DNA of 64,000 nucleotides from Achromobacter xylosoxidans (GTDB taxonomy: Bacteria > Pseudomonadota > Gammaproteobacteria > Burkholderiales > Burkholderiaceae_B), in assembly GCF_002192695.1 (NCBI RefSeq), contig NZ_MTLG01000075.1:186001-250000 (forward strand), written 5' to 3'. The notes below the pieces were generated by a model that did not search any database, had not been told where the DNA came from, and worked only from the letters and a program-made list of their open reading frames with translations. The position numbers and the translations under genes are program-made. Shown here in pieces: positions 50,128 through 58,693 of the stretch (within the stretch, counting starts at the first letter, position 1; every line of letters begins with the position of its first letter).

Positions 50128-51765
50128 TCAGGCCGCCTGGCGCAACGCCGCCGAGGCCGGATCCCACCGACGCCCCGGCACCGCGGCAAGCAAGGCCTGC
50201 GTGTAGGGGTGCGCGGGCTGGCCAAAGACCTGGGCGCAGGCGCCCGCTTCCACCACCCGCCCGTTCTGCATCACCGCGATGTCGTCGCAGACCTGCGCGG
50301 CCACGCGCAGGTCGTGCGTGATGAAGAGAATCGACAGGCCCAACTGTTCGCGCAACCGCGCCAGCAGCGCCAGCACCTGCGCCTGCACCGATACGTCCAG
50401 CGCCGATACCGGCTCGTCGGCGATCAGCACGCGCGGCTGCATGGCCAGGGCCCGCGCCAAGCCCACGCGCTGGCGTTGCCCGCCCGAGAACTCGTGCGGA
50501 TAGCGCCGCACGGCGTCCGGCGACAGGCCCACCAATTCAAACAGTTCCTGGGCGCGCGCCAGCGCTACACGCCGGGGCGTGCCATGCACGATCGGGCCGC
50601 GCGCCACGATTTCACCCACGCGCTGGCGCGGATTCAAGGAACCATAGGGATCCTGGAACACCATCTGCACCCGCCGCGCATGTTCGCGGCGCGCCGCGCC
50701 GCCCTTGAGCGCCAGCGGCTCGCCGGCCAGCTTGATGCCGCCCGCATCCGGCGGCGCCAGGCCCAGCAAGGCGCGCGCCAGCGTGGATTTGCCGGACCCG
50801 CTTTCGCCCACGATGCCCAGCGTGCCGCCTTCCTTCAGGGTCAGCGTCACGTCGTCCAGCGCCCGCGTCTCGCGGCCCGGAAGGCCGAACCAGCCGCGCT
50901 TGCGGTAGGTCTTGGACACGCCTTGCGCGCGCAGGATGACCGGCGCGTCGTCCTGCATGCCGGGCCGGGGCGCGGCCGGCGCCAGCGGCGGCACCGCCGC
51001 GATCAGCGCGCGCGTGTACGGGTGCCGCGGATGTTCCAGCACCTGCTGCGCCGCGCCGCTTTCCACCAATACGCCGCGCTGCATCACCGCGACGCGGTCG
51101 GCGATCTCGGCGACCACGCCGAAGTCGTGCGTGATGAACAGCACGGCCGTGCCCTTGCGGCGCTGCAGGTCGTGGATCAGGTGCAGGATCTGGGCCTGGG
51201 TCGTCACGTCCAGCGCGGTGGTCGGTTCGTCCGCGATCAGCAAGGCCGGCTCCAGGGCCAGCGCCATGGCGATCATGGCGCGTTGCCGCTGGCCGCCCGA
51301 GAGTTCATGCGGATACGCGCCCAGCGCCCGCAAGGGATCCGGCAGGCGCACGGAGTCCAGCAGATCCAGCGTGCGGCGCCGGATCTCGCCCCGCCCCAGC
51401 CGAGTATGGGTGCGGAACACTTCCGCGATCTGGTCGCCGATGCTGCGCAGCGGATTGAGCGCCGTCATCGGTTCCTGGAAGATCATGCCGATGCGCTGGC
51501 CGCGCAGCCGGCGCAGGGCCTCGGGCGCCAGCCGCAGCAGGTCCTGCCCTTCCCAGAGCACCTGGCCGCCGCTTGCGCGCACGTCTTGCGGCAGCAGCCC
51601 CAGGATGGCGCCGGCGGTCAACGACTTGCCCGAACCGCTTTCGCCCACCACGCATACGATCTCGCCCGCGCTGACGGCCAGCGACAGGTCCTTCAGCGCA
51701 TGCGGCCGGTCGGCGCCGGGAGGCAGGTCCACGGTCAGGTTCTGGATGCGCAGCAATTCGGTCAT
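50128..51765 (-). CDS. Fused two-domain ABC ATPase of dipeptide/oligopeptide type
   Basis: This is a 545-residue protein made of two ABC ATPase domains in one chain, as in GsiA or YejF. Domain 1 (~1-260) has Walker A GESGSGKS, signature LSGGQRQR and Walker B LLIADEPTTALD. Domain 2 (~275-540) has GESGSGKS, FSGGQRQR and VLIADEPVSALD. Both end with the HPYT-QALL oligopeptide-binding extension typical of DppD/DppF. It should drive import of peptides or similar solutes. No permease or binding-protein gene is adjacent. The ATG at 51765 is the start; the upstream frame is not signal-supported. Confidence 0.92.
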   Translation of the reverse strand: MTELLRIQNLTVDLPPGADRPHALKDLSLAVSAGEIVCVVGESGSGKSLTAGAILGLLPQDVRASGGQVLWEGQDLLRLAPEALRRLRGQRIGMIFQEPMTALNPLRSIGDQIAEVFRTHTRLGRGEIRRRTLDLLDSVRLPDPLRALGAYPHELSGGQRQRAMIAMALALEPALLIADEPTTALDVTTQAQILHLIHDLQRRKGTAVLFITHDFGVVAEIADRVAVMQRGVLVESGAAQQVLEHPRHPYTRALIAAVPPLAPAAPRPGMQDDAPVILRAQGVSKTYRKRGWFGLPGRETRALDDVTLTLKEGGTLGIVGESGSGKSTLARALLGLAPPDAGGIKLAGEPLALKGGAARREHARRVQMVFQDPYGSLNPRQRVGEIVARGPIVHGTPRRVALARAQELFELVGLSPDAVRRYPHEFSGGQRQRVGLARALAMQPRVLIADEPVSALDVSVQAQVLALLARLREQLGLSILFITHDLRVAAQVCDDIAVMQNGRVVEAGACAQVFGQPAHPYTQALLAAVPGRRWDPASAALRQAA

Positions 51766-51953
51766 GAGTCGTCCACCAGGAGGGAAGCTAGGGATCGTAG
51801 GCCGGCCCCCGGCGGTTGAGAACTGCGCATTTCGCATTTGCTCATTCGGTTTGTGGCGCGCGGAGACCGCGCCGCCGGGAAGTTACGCCTCTTTACGTTT
51901 CGGGAACGCGGATTGCTCCGCTGTCCGGATCGATCGACCCATCCGGAGCGTCC

Positions 51954-52721
51954 ATGCCCTCCTCCCGCTACATCGATGCCACCACGCTGACCGTGCTCAC
52001 CGTGAATACGCATAAGGGTTTCACCAGCTTCAACCGCCGCTTCATGCTGCATGAGCTGCGCGAGGCCTTGAGGATGGCGAGCCCGGACATCGTGTTCCTG
52101 CAGGAAGTCCTGGGAGAACACCAGCAACACGCGGAACGGCACCAGGCCTGGCCGGCCACCTCCCAGTACGAATTCCTCGCCGACTCGCTGTGGACCGACT
52201 TTGCCTACGGCCGCAATGCCGTGTACCCGGCCGGACACCATGGCAACGCGCTCCTCTCCAGATATCCCATCGAACGCCACGAGAACCATGACGTGACCGT
52301 CCACGGGCATGAGGGACGCGGATTGTTGCATTGCATTCTGCGGGTCCCGTCACTGCCCACCCCAGTCCATGCGATATGCGTGCACCTGGGCCTGCTGGAG
52401 GGCCACCGCGGCAAGCAGTTGCGCCGCCTGTGCGAACTGGTGGCGGCCGGCGTGCCTGAGGGCGAGCCCCTGCTGATCGCCGGCGATTTCAACGATTGGC
52501 GCCTGCGCGCCGACGCGCTGATGCAGGACTGCGGCACGCGCGAGGTCTACACGTCGCGCCTGGGCCGCCCCGCGCGCACGTTTCCGGCGCGCTGGCCCCT
52601 CTTGCGGCTGGACCGCATCTATGTGCGCAACGTGCGCGACTGGCAGCCGGTGCCGCTGGCGTCGCGGGTCTGGTCGCGCCTGTCCGACCATGTGCCGATC
52701 TGCGCGGAGATCGCGCTATGA
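51954..52721 (+). CDS. ybhP: Endonuclease/exonuclease/phosphatase family protein (YbhP-like)
   Basis: This is a 255-residue protein of the EEP superfamily. Catalytic segments are VLTVNTHKGF (~13-22), IVFLQEVLGEHQ with the metal-binding Glu (~44-55), LLIAGDFNDWR (~167-177) with the essential Asp and Asn, and SDHVPICAEI (C-terminal His). It lacks a signal peptide. GGAG is 5 bp upstream of the ATG. It overlaps the cardiolipin synthase gene by 4 bp, the same gene order as the E. coli ybhP-ybhO-ybhN operon. A phospholipid-related hydrolase role is inferred from the neighbourhood. Confidence 0.88.
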   Translation: MPSSRYIDATTLTVLTVNTHKGFTSFNRRFMLHELREALRMASPDIVFLQEVLGEHQQHAERHQAWPATSQYEFLADSLWTDFAYGRNAVYPAGHHGNALLSRYPIERHENHDVTVHGHEGRGLLHCILRVPSLPTPVHAICVHLGLLEGHRGKQLRRLCELVAAGVPEGEPLLIAGDFNDWRLRADALMQDCGTREVYTSRLGRPARTFPARWPLLRLDRIYVRNVRDWQPVPLASRVWSRLSDHVPICAEIAL

Positions 52722-53911
52722 ACCTGCGCTGGCGCGAGCACAACCGCTACACGCTGCTGGAAAACGGCACCGACTACTTCCCGGCGGTGCTGCAAGCGCT
52801 GGACGCGGCTCGCAGTGAGGTGCTGGTGGAAACCTTCATCCTGTTCGATGACGCCGTGGGACAGGAGTTCCAGCGCGCCCTGATCGCCGCCGCCCGCCGC
52901 GGCGTCAGCGTCGACCTGACCGTGGACGGCTATGGATCGGACGAGCTGGACGATGACTTTGTCGGCGCCATGGCCGAGAGCGGCATCCGCATCCATGTGT
53001 TCGACCCGCGCCCGCGCTTTCTCGGCGTGCGCACCAATGTGTTCAGGCGCATGCACCGCAAGATCGTGGCGGTGGACGGCCGCGTCGCTTTCGTCGGCGG
53101 CATCAATTTTTCCGCCGACCACTTGCCCGATTACGGTCCGGAAGCCAAGCAGGACTATGCGCTGCGGCTGGAAGGCCCGTTGGCCGCCGACATCGCGGAC
53201 TTCGCCCGCGCGGCGCTCGCGGTGGACGCGTGGGCGCGCAAACGGCGGCGGCCTGCGCGCCTGGACCCCATGCCGGAGGGCGACGGCGGCGGCCGGCTGG
53301 TGGTGCGCGACAACATCGAGCATCAGACGGACATCGAACGCTACTACCGCGCCGGCGTGCGCGCCGCGCGCGAGGACGTACTGATCGCCAACGCCTATTT
53401 CTTCCCCGGATATCAGCTGCTGCATGACCTGGCCAACGCCGCCCGCCGCGGCGTGCGCGTGCGCCTGCTGCTGCAGGGCGAGCCCGATGTGCTGGTCGCG
53501 AGGCTGGCCGCCTCGATGTTGTACGACTACCTGATCGATGCGGGCGTGGAGATCTACGAATACTGCAAGCGCCCGTTGCACGGCAAGGTGGCCTGCGTCG
53601 ACCGCGACTGGAGCACCATCGGGTCCAGCAACCTGGATCCGCTCAGCCTGGCGCTGAATCTGGAGGCCAATGTGGTGGCGCGCGACGCGGGCTTGAACGC
53701 GGCGCTGCGCCGAAGCCTGGACCGGCTCATCGAACAGGATTGCCGCCGCATCGAGCTGCCCGCGGGGTCGAAGCGGCGCTTGCGGCGCCTGTGGATCGGG
53801 GTGGTCGTGTTCCACTTCCTGCGGCGCTTTCCTGCGTGGGCGGGCAGCCTGCCCGCGCACAAGCCCCGCCTGAAGTCGCTGCCCATCGAAGCGCAACAGG
53901 AGTCGGCATGA
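52718..53911 (+). CDS. clsB: Cardiolipin synthase B-like phospholipase D family protein
   Basis: This is a 397-residue protein with two HKD motifs: H113-x-K115-x4-D120 in HRKIVAVDGRVAFVGGIN and H288-x-K290-x4-D295 in HGKVACVDRDWSTIGSSNLD. It has no N-terminal membrane helices, as in E. coli ClsB, which joins two phosphatidylglycerols or acts in transphosphatidylation to form cardiolipin. Its C-terminal tail is basic and may bind the membrane. It overlaps both neighbouring genes by 4 bp (ATGA), pointing to translational coupling of the operon. Confidence 0.92.
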   Translation: MNLRWREHNRYTLLENGTDYFPAVLQALDAARSEVLVETFILFDDAVGQEFQRALIAAARRGVSVDLTVDGYGSDELDDDFVGAMAESGIRIHVFDPRPRFLGVRTNVFRRMHRKIVAVDGRVAFVGGINFSADHLPDYGPEAKQDYALRLEGPLAADIADFARAALAVDAWARKRRRPARLDPMPEGDGGGRLVVRDNIEHQTDIERYYRAGVRAAREDVLIANAYFFPGYQLLHDLANAARRGVRVRLLLQGEPDVLVARLAASMLYDYLIDAGVEIYEYCKRPLHGKVACVDRDWSTIGSSNLDPLSLALNLEANVVARDAGLNAALRRSLDRLIEQDCRRIELPAGSKRRLRRLWIGVVVFHFLRRFPAWAGSLPAHKPRLKSLPIEAQQESA

Positions 53912-54939
53912 GAGTTTTCCGCTCCACATTGACGCGCGCGTGGCGCCATCGCTGGCCGCGGGTCAAGCGCGCCTTGCCGGTGCTCGTGTTGGCATTGGTG
54001 GCGGCGCTGCTGTACCACTACGGCCGTTCGGTGGATTGGGCGCAGGTCTGGATCGCCATGCGCAGGATACCCCCAGGAACCATAGCCGCCGCGGCCGGAC
54101 TGGTCGTGGCAGGCTATCTGATGTACGGCGCCATGGATCTGCTGAGCAAGCGCTACACCCGCCATACCCTGCCCTGGCCCAAGACCTTGGGCGTGGCCAT
54201 GATGAGCTATGCCCTGAACCTGAGCCTGGGCGTCCTGCTTGGCGGCCTGGGCGCGCGCCTCAGGCTGTACGCGCGGCTGGGTTGCCGCAAGTCGGTGGCG
54301 ACCCGGGTGGCCTTGTTTTCAGCCGTATCCAACTGGATAGGGTATGCGTGGATTGCGGGCGTGCTGTTCGCCGCAGGCGCGGTGCCCGTGCCGCAGGGCT
54401 GGGCCATCGGGTCGAATCTGCTGCGGGCGCTCGGCGCCGCGCTGCTGTTGCTGGCGGCCGGCTACGTGGCGGTGTGCGCGCGGGCGAAGCGGCGCTCCTG
54501 GACCTGGATGGGACAGCATGCCGTGCTGCCCGGCGCCGGCATGGCGGCGGCGCAAAGCGTGGTCGCGGCGCTGTCGTGGGCCATCATGGGCGCCATCATC
54601 TACCTGCTGCTGCAAGGCAAGGCCAGCTATCCCGCGGTGCTGGGCATCCTGCTGTGCGCCAGCTTCGCGGCGCTGATCATCCGCGTGCCGGGCGGCCTGG
54701 GCACCACCGAAGCCATCTTCGTGGCCGCGCTCACGCCCGCGATTCCCGCCGCCGAAGTGCTGGGCGCGGCGCTGGCGTACCGTGCGCTGTATGCCTTTGC
54801 GCCATTGTTCCTGGCTCTGGCGGCCTTTGCCGTGATGGAGGTGAAGCTGAGACACAGGCGCGCGCACGCGGCGGGTCAGGCGCTTCCGGCCGCGGATGGC
54901 CGCCGCGGCAACAACGCCGGCCAGTCGTTCAAGGCTTAG
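53908..54939 (+). CDS. ybhN: YbhN-like integral membrane protein (UPF0104/LPG synthase TM family)
   Basis: This is a 343-residue protein with about eight transmembrane helices, starting with a basic leader then VLALVAALLYHYG. SYALNLSLGVLLGGLGARLRLYARLG and RVPGGLGTTEAIFVAALTP are the family signatures shared with the membrane part of lysylphosphatidylglycerol synthases; the flippase-like role is known for MprF. It has no cytoplasmic transferase domain. It is the third gene of the ybhP-clsB-ybhN operon. Its 3' end overlaps the convergent DUF748-like gene by 11 bp. Confidence 0.9.
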   Translation: MRVFRSTLTRAWRHRWPRVKRALPVLVLALVAALLYHYGRSVDWAQVWIAMRRIPPGTIAAAAGLVVAGYLMYGAMDLLSKRYTRHTLPWPKTLGVAMMSYALNLSLGVLLGGLGARLRLYARLGCRKSVATRVALFSAVSNWIGYAWIAGVLFAAGAVPVPQGWAIGSNLLRALGAALLLLAAGYVAVCARAKRRSWTWMGQHAVLPGAGMAAAQSVVAALSWAIMGAIIYLLLQGKASYPAVLGILLCASFAALIIRVPGGLGTTEAIFVAALTPAIPAAEVLGAALAYRALYAFAPLFLALAAFAVMEVKLRHRRAHAAGQALPAADGRRGNNAGQSFKA

Positions 54940-56038
54940 GCGTGAGCAGGTCCGACAAGGCGTTGCCCAGTTCCTTGACGGCGCCGGTCACGCCTTCCGC
55001 GGCGCCCTCGGCGCCCACCCCGATCGCGTGGCCGAAGCCCCGGGCCACCTGCGCGGTAAAGCCGCGCGTGACGGAGAACTTGGGATTGTCCAGGTCGCCC
55101 GCCAGGGCGAAATCGAAACGCAGCGTGCCGCTCTGGTCCTTCAGCGCCGCCAGTACCGCCTTGCGCGGCAGCGAGAACAGGTTGCCGTCGCCGGCAAAGC
55201 GCAGGCCGCGCAGCGCCACCGTGCCCGTGGCTTCGAGCTGGCGCTTGGCAATGGCGGTACGCATGTCCAGGTCCATGGCGCCCGCCGCCAGCGACGCGGC
55301 GCCGTTGTCCGCCAGGTATGGGGCGGCATGCTGGATGTCCATGTTGCGCACCGCGACCTTGATGTCCGCGTCCGTCCCTCCCACCACCAGCCAGCCCTGC
55401 GCGCGCACCGTGGCCGCGCCATTGCGGTTGCCTTCGATGCTGCCTGCGAACTCCATCTCGCTGCGCGCCCCGTCGCCGGGGATGGTCAGCGGACGCAGGC
55501 TCGCCTGGACGCCCGAGAACGGGATCCGATGCGCGGGCCTGGAGACCGCGGCGTCCTCGAAATCCAGCCTGCCGTCGCGCAGGATCAGTTCCGCGATGCG
55601 GATCGGCGTATTGCGCCGGGTTTGGGTGTCACCGCCTTCGCCTGCGCGCAAGGAAGCCTGCAACGCCGGCGCGATGTCCATGTCGCCATTTACCCGGCGC
55701 ACCACGGTGAAATCGAAGCCTTCGACGATGACGGCCTTGAAGACCGCCTCGTGCCGCAGGAAGGCTGTCCACTCCGGCTCCAGGATGACTTGCCGTGCGC
55801 GGGCGCCGGCCTGGCCGGTACCGCCGGATATCGTCACGTCCTTGAGGATGACCTGCCGGTAGCCCACCTCGACGTGGCCGATTTCGCCGCGCGGACCCAG
55901 CATGCCGGCGATGCGCTGCTCGGCGATGCGCAAGGCGGCGAATGCCAGCACCACGGCCACGGCCGCAATCAGGGTCACGGCGGCGAAGGCATTCCCCCAT
56001 GGCGACTTGCGGCGCGGCGCGGCTGGGTCGAGGTTCAT
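54929..56038 (-). CDS. DUF748/AsmA-like envelope protein
   Basis: This is a 369-residue protein with an N-terminal membrane helix (~14-36) and a long periplasmic beta-rich region with AsmA/DUF748-like segments (IGHVEVGYRQVILKDVTISGG, LILRDGRLDFEDAAV, IPFSGVQASLRPLTIPG, FSLPRKAVLAALKDQSGTLRFDFALAGDLDNPKFSV). The C terminus is Ala/Gly-rich with an amphipathic helix. AsmA-like proteins form hydrophobic grooves that carry lipids across the periplasm. Position opposite the cardiolipin operon fits envelope lipid biology, though it is not co-transcribed with it. Confidence 0.78.
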   Translation of the reverse strand: MNLDPAAPRRKSPWGNAFAAVTLIAAVAVVLAFAALRIAEQRIAGMLGPRGEIGHVEVGYRQVILKDVTISGGTGQAGARARQVILEPEWTAFLRHEAVFKAVIVEGFDFTVVRRVNGDMDIAPALQASLRAGEGGDTQTRRNTPIRIAELILRDGRLDFEDAAVSRPAHRIPFSGVQASLRPLTIPGDGARSEMEFAGSIEGNRNGAATVRAQGWLVVGGTDADIKVAVRNMDIQHAAPYLADNGAASLAAGAMDLDMRTAIAKRQLEATGTVALRGLRFAGDGNLFSLPRKAVLAALKDQSGTLRFDFALAGDLDNPKFSVTRGFTAQVARGFGHAIGVGAEGAAEGVTGAVKELGNALSDLLTPKP

Positions 56039-56120
56039 CGTGGGTTCCGGAGGTACGGCGCAATCCGTGCATGGTCCTGGAAACGCCGCGCTGCATCAAT
56101 GGGCAAAAAGGATTAGACGC

Positions 56121-56459
56121 TCAGCGGCGCTTGTGGTCCGACATGAGGCACACGCCCGCCAGCACGCCTACGAGGGCCGCGCCTGCCAGGCTCTTCCAGG
56201 CGTTTTCGTGGACGTACTCGTCGGCGGCATGGGAGGCATGCCTGGCGCGGTCCCAGGCCGCCCGCTCCCAGCCCTTGGCGTGCTCGCGCGCGGCTTCCAG
56301 TTGATGCTTGAGGCTGTCGCGCGCCGCTTCGATCTCGGATCCGCCGTAGCTTGCCGTGCTGCGCAGCAGGGCTTCGGTTCCGGCGATCAGATCGCGCATG
56401 GTGCGCGCGGAGTTGTCGGCCGGTTGAAAAATATCCCGCAATCCATGGTGCTTGTTCAT
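56121..56459 (-). CDS. DUF883 family small membrane-anchored protein
   Basis: This is a 112-residue protein with an amphipathic, charged helix (~20-85) and a C-terminal membrane helix ending DEYVHENAWKSLAGAALVGVLAGVCLMSDHKRR. The W-K-S-L-A-G pattern with glycine zipper is the DUF883 hallmark (YqjD/ElaB type, which tether ribosomes to the inner membrane in stationary phase). GGAG is 5 bp upstream of the ATG. Its start overlaps the stop of the upstream Pro-rich protein gene by 3 bp. Confidence 0.87.
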   Translation of the reverse strand: MNKHHGLRDIFQPADNSARTMRDLIAGTEALLRSTASYGGSEIEAARDSLKHQLEAAREHAKGWERAAWDRARHASHAADEYVHENAWKSLAGAALVGVLAGVCLMSDHKRR

Positions 56460-56713
56460 AGGTGCTCCTGGTGGAAAAAACATGTGCTGCGCAAGGCCGC
56501 AAGCCGTGGTCCGTCGAGCCGGTCGATGCCCGGCGTCTGCTGGGGATCCAGCCCGGGCATGGGGTTGGGCAGGCTGTCGGGCGGCCAGCGGCCGCGCCTG
56601 TCGGTCTCCTGCCCGCCTGGGTCCGGCCTGGGCTGCTCGGCCGGATGCTGCTCCGGAACCGGCCGCTTGGGATCACCGGGCCGGGACGGGTTGGAAGGTT
56701 TGGTCTTGGTCAT
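56456..56713 (-). CDS. Small proline-rich protein of unknown function (85 aa)
   Basis: The ATG ending at 56713 is preceded by AGGAG with a 7-bp gap, and the stop overlaps the DUF883 start codon (ATGA). The start signal and overlap make it a likely real gene. The product is hydrophilic and Pro/Asp/Arg-rich (SRPGDPKRPVPEQHPAEQ, LPNPMPGLDPQQTPGIDRLDG), probably disordered, with one cysteine near the end (STCFFHQEHL). I do not recognise a family. It lies 44 bp after the TPP enzyme gene. Confidence 0.6.
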   Translation of the reverse strand: MTKTKPSNPSRPGDPKRPVPEQHPAEQPRPDPGGQETDRRGRWPPDSLPNPMPGLDPQQTPGIDRLDGPRLAALRSTCFFHQEHL

Positions 56714-56757
56714 TGCATGCTCCTGGACGACAGAATGCGATCGATGCGGCCCCGGCC

Positions 56758-58530
56758 TCAGCCCGCCCACCATTGCTTGATGGTGGCCCGCAGGGCCGCC
56801 CCGCCCGCGCCGCCTTCTTCCTTGCGCAGCGCCTGGAAATACGCGGCGACCTGTTTGGGCGGGATGTGCGGCGGCAAAGGCGGCATCTCGGGGTCGGTCA
56901 CCATTTCCAGCACGACCGGGCGGGTCGCGGCCAGCGCCTGGTCCCAGGCGTCTCCCACGGCGTCCGGGCTGTCCACGCGTATGCCTTCCAAGCCCAGCAG
57001 GCGGCCGTACTCGGCATGGGAAAACCGGGGCAGCCATTGCGAATCCGCGAACCTGGGGTCGCCGCCCATGACGCGCTGCTCCCAGGTCACCAGGTTGAGG
57101 TCGCCGTTGTTCAGGACCATGACGATCAAGGTCGGGTTGGCCCAGTCCTGCCAGCGATGGGCGATGGTGATCAGTTCGTTCATGCCCAGCATCTGCATGG
57201 CCCCGTCTCCGACCAGCGCGATGACGGGCCGGTCTGGATGGGCCAGCTTGGCGGCAAGCGCGTAAGGCACCCCGCAGCCCATGGTGGCCAGGCCGCCGGA
57301 TACCGAACCCATCATGCCTTCACGCATGGCGATGTCCCGCGCGTACCAGTTCGCGGCCGAGCCCGAGTCGCAGGTCAGGATGCTGCGCGGCGGCAGGCGT
57401 TTGGACAGCTCCAGGAATGGACGCTGCGGATTCAGCGGCTGGGCCTGCACCATTGCACGCGCCTCCACCGTTTCATGCCAGCGCGCGACCTTGCCCTCGA
57501 TGCGCTCGCGCCAGCGGCGCGCGGTCTTGGGCTGCAGCAAGGGAATCAAGGCCTGCAGGGTCAGCCGGCTGTCGCCGACCAATCCGAGTTCGACGGGATA
57601 GCGCAGGCTGAGCTTGCGCCCGTCGCGGTCGATCTGCACCGCGCGCGCCTGCCCCAGCGGCGGCAGGAACTCCGAGTACGGGAACGAGGTGCCCACCATC
57701 AGCAAGGCGTCGCACTCGTTCATCAGGTCCCAGCTGGGCTGCGTACCCAAGAGGCCGATGCAGCCCGTGACATACGGCAGGCTATCCGGCACCACCGCCT
57801 TGCCCAACAGCGCCTTGGCGACGCCGGCGCCGAGCAGTTCCGCAGTCTGGCGCACTTGTGCACCGGCTTCCAGCGCGCCCGCCCCGACCAGCATCGCGAC
57901 CCGTTCGCCCTGGTTGAGAATCTCGGCCGCATTGCGCAGCGCGGCCTCGCCCGGCACGCCCGCGTGCGAGGTCAAGCCTATGCCGGTGGGCACTGTGCCA
58001 TGTTCGCGAGCGGGCTTTTCCACCGCCGGCAAATCCTGCACATCGTTTGGAAAAATGACGCAGGTCACGCTGCGCCGTTCCATGGCGATGCGCATCGCGC
58101 GGTCAATCATGTGGCGCGCCTGCTCGGCGGTCGCCGCCATCTGCACGTAGTCGTGCGCCACGTCCTTGAACAGGCTGATCAGGTCGACTTCCTGCTGGTA
58201 GTCCCCGCCCAGCGCGCTGCGCGCCTGCTGGCCCACCAGGGCAACGACCGGTTGATGGTCGAGCTTGGCGTCGTACAGGCCGTTCAGCAGATGGATGGCG
58301 CCGGGACCCGACGTCGCCAGGCAGACCCCGGTCTGCCCGGTGAACTTGGCGTGGGCGCAAGCCATGAATGCGGCAGCTTCCTCGTGGCGGGCCTGGACGA
58401 ACTCCAGCGGTTCCTGGGTGCGGCCAAAAGCGCCAATCAGGCCGTTGATGCCGTCCCCCGGGTAGCCATAGATCCTTCTGACCCCCCATTGGGATAGCCG
58501 TTCCAGCACAAAGTCGGCCACCGTCTTCAT
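56758..58530 (-). CDS. Thiamine pyrophosphate-dependent enzyme, pyruvate oxidase/acetolactate synthase-like
   Basis: This is a 590-residue protein of the three-domain TPP family. The N-terminal PYR domain has the catalytic Glu in QARHEEAAAFMA (~47-58) and TSGPGAIHLLNGLYDA. The central domain (~190-330) includes MLVGAGAL. The C-terminal PP domain has VGDGAMQMLGMNEL ... VLNNGDLN, the GDG-x-N motif for TPP and Mg2+. It resembles pyruvate dehydrogenase (quinone) PoxB and related TPP-requiring proteins; it lacks an obvious C-terminal membrane-binding helix. GGAG is 5 bp upstream of the ATG. It begins an operon with the Pro-rich and DUF883 genes and is divergent from glgA. Confidence 0.85.
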   Translation of the reverse strand: MKTVADFVLERLSQWGVRRIYGYPGDGINGLIGAFGRTQEPLEFVQARHEEAAAFMACAHAKFTGQTGVCLATSGPGAIHLLNGLYDAKLDHQPVVALVGQQARSALGGDYQQEVDLISLFKDVAHDYVQMAATAEQARHMIDRAMRIAMERRSVTCVIFPNDVQDLPAVEKPAREHGTVPTGIGLTSHAGVPGEAALRNAAEILNQGERVAMLVGAGALEAGAQVRQTAELLGAGVAKALLGKAVVPDSLPYVTGCIGLLGTQPSWDLMNECDALLMVGTSFPYSEFLPPLGQARAVQIDRDGRKLSLRYPVELGLVGDSRLTLQALIPLLQPKTARRWRERIEGKVARWHETVEARAMVQAQPLNPQRPFLELSKRLPPRSILTCDSGSAANWYARDIAMREGMMGSVSGGLATMGCGVPYALAAKLAHPDRPVIALVGDGAMQMLGMNELITIAHRWQDWANPTLIVMVLNNGDLNLVTWEQRVMGGDPRFADSQWLPRFSHAEYGRLLGLEGIRVDSPDAVGDAWDQALAATRPVVLEMVTDPEMPPLPPHIPPKQVAAYFQALRKEEGGAGGAALRATIKQWWAG

Positions 58531-58693
58531 TCGACACTCCCGCGATTGTCCGCAATTCGAAAGAACGCCTGAATCAGCAATTGCCGTTCCCGGCGGTCCG
58601 GCGCCTGCGGCCGCCGGGGCGCGGGCACGGCGCTTGCGGATGGAAACCCGGCGGCGGACGCGCTCGACGATCCGCCTCACAGAGGGAGTTGGC

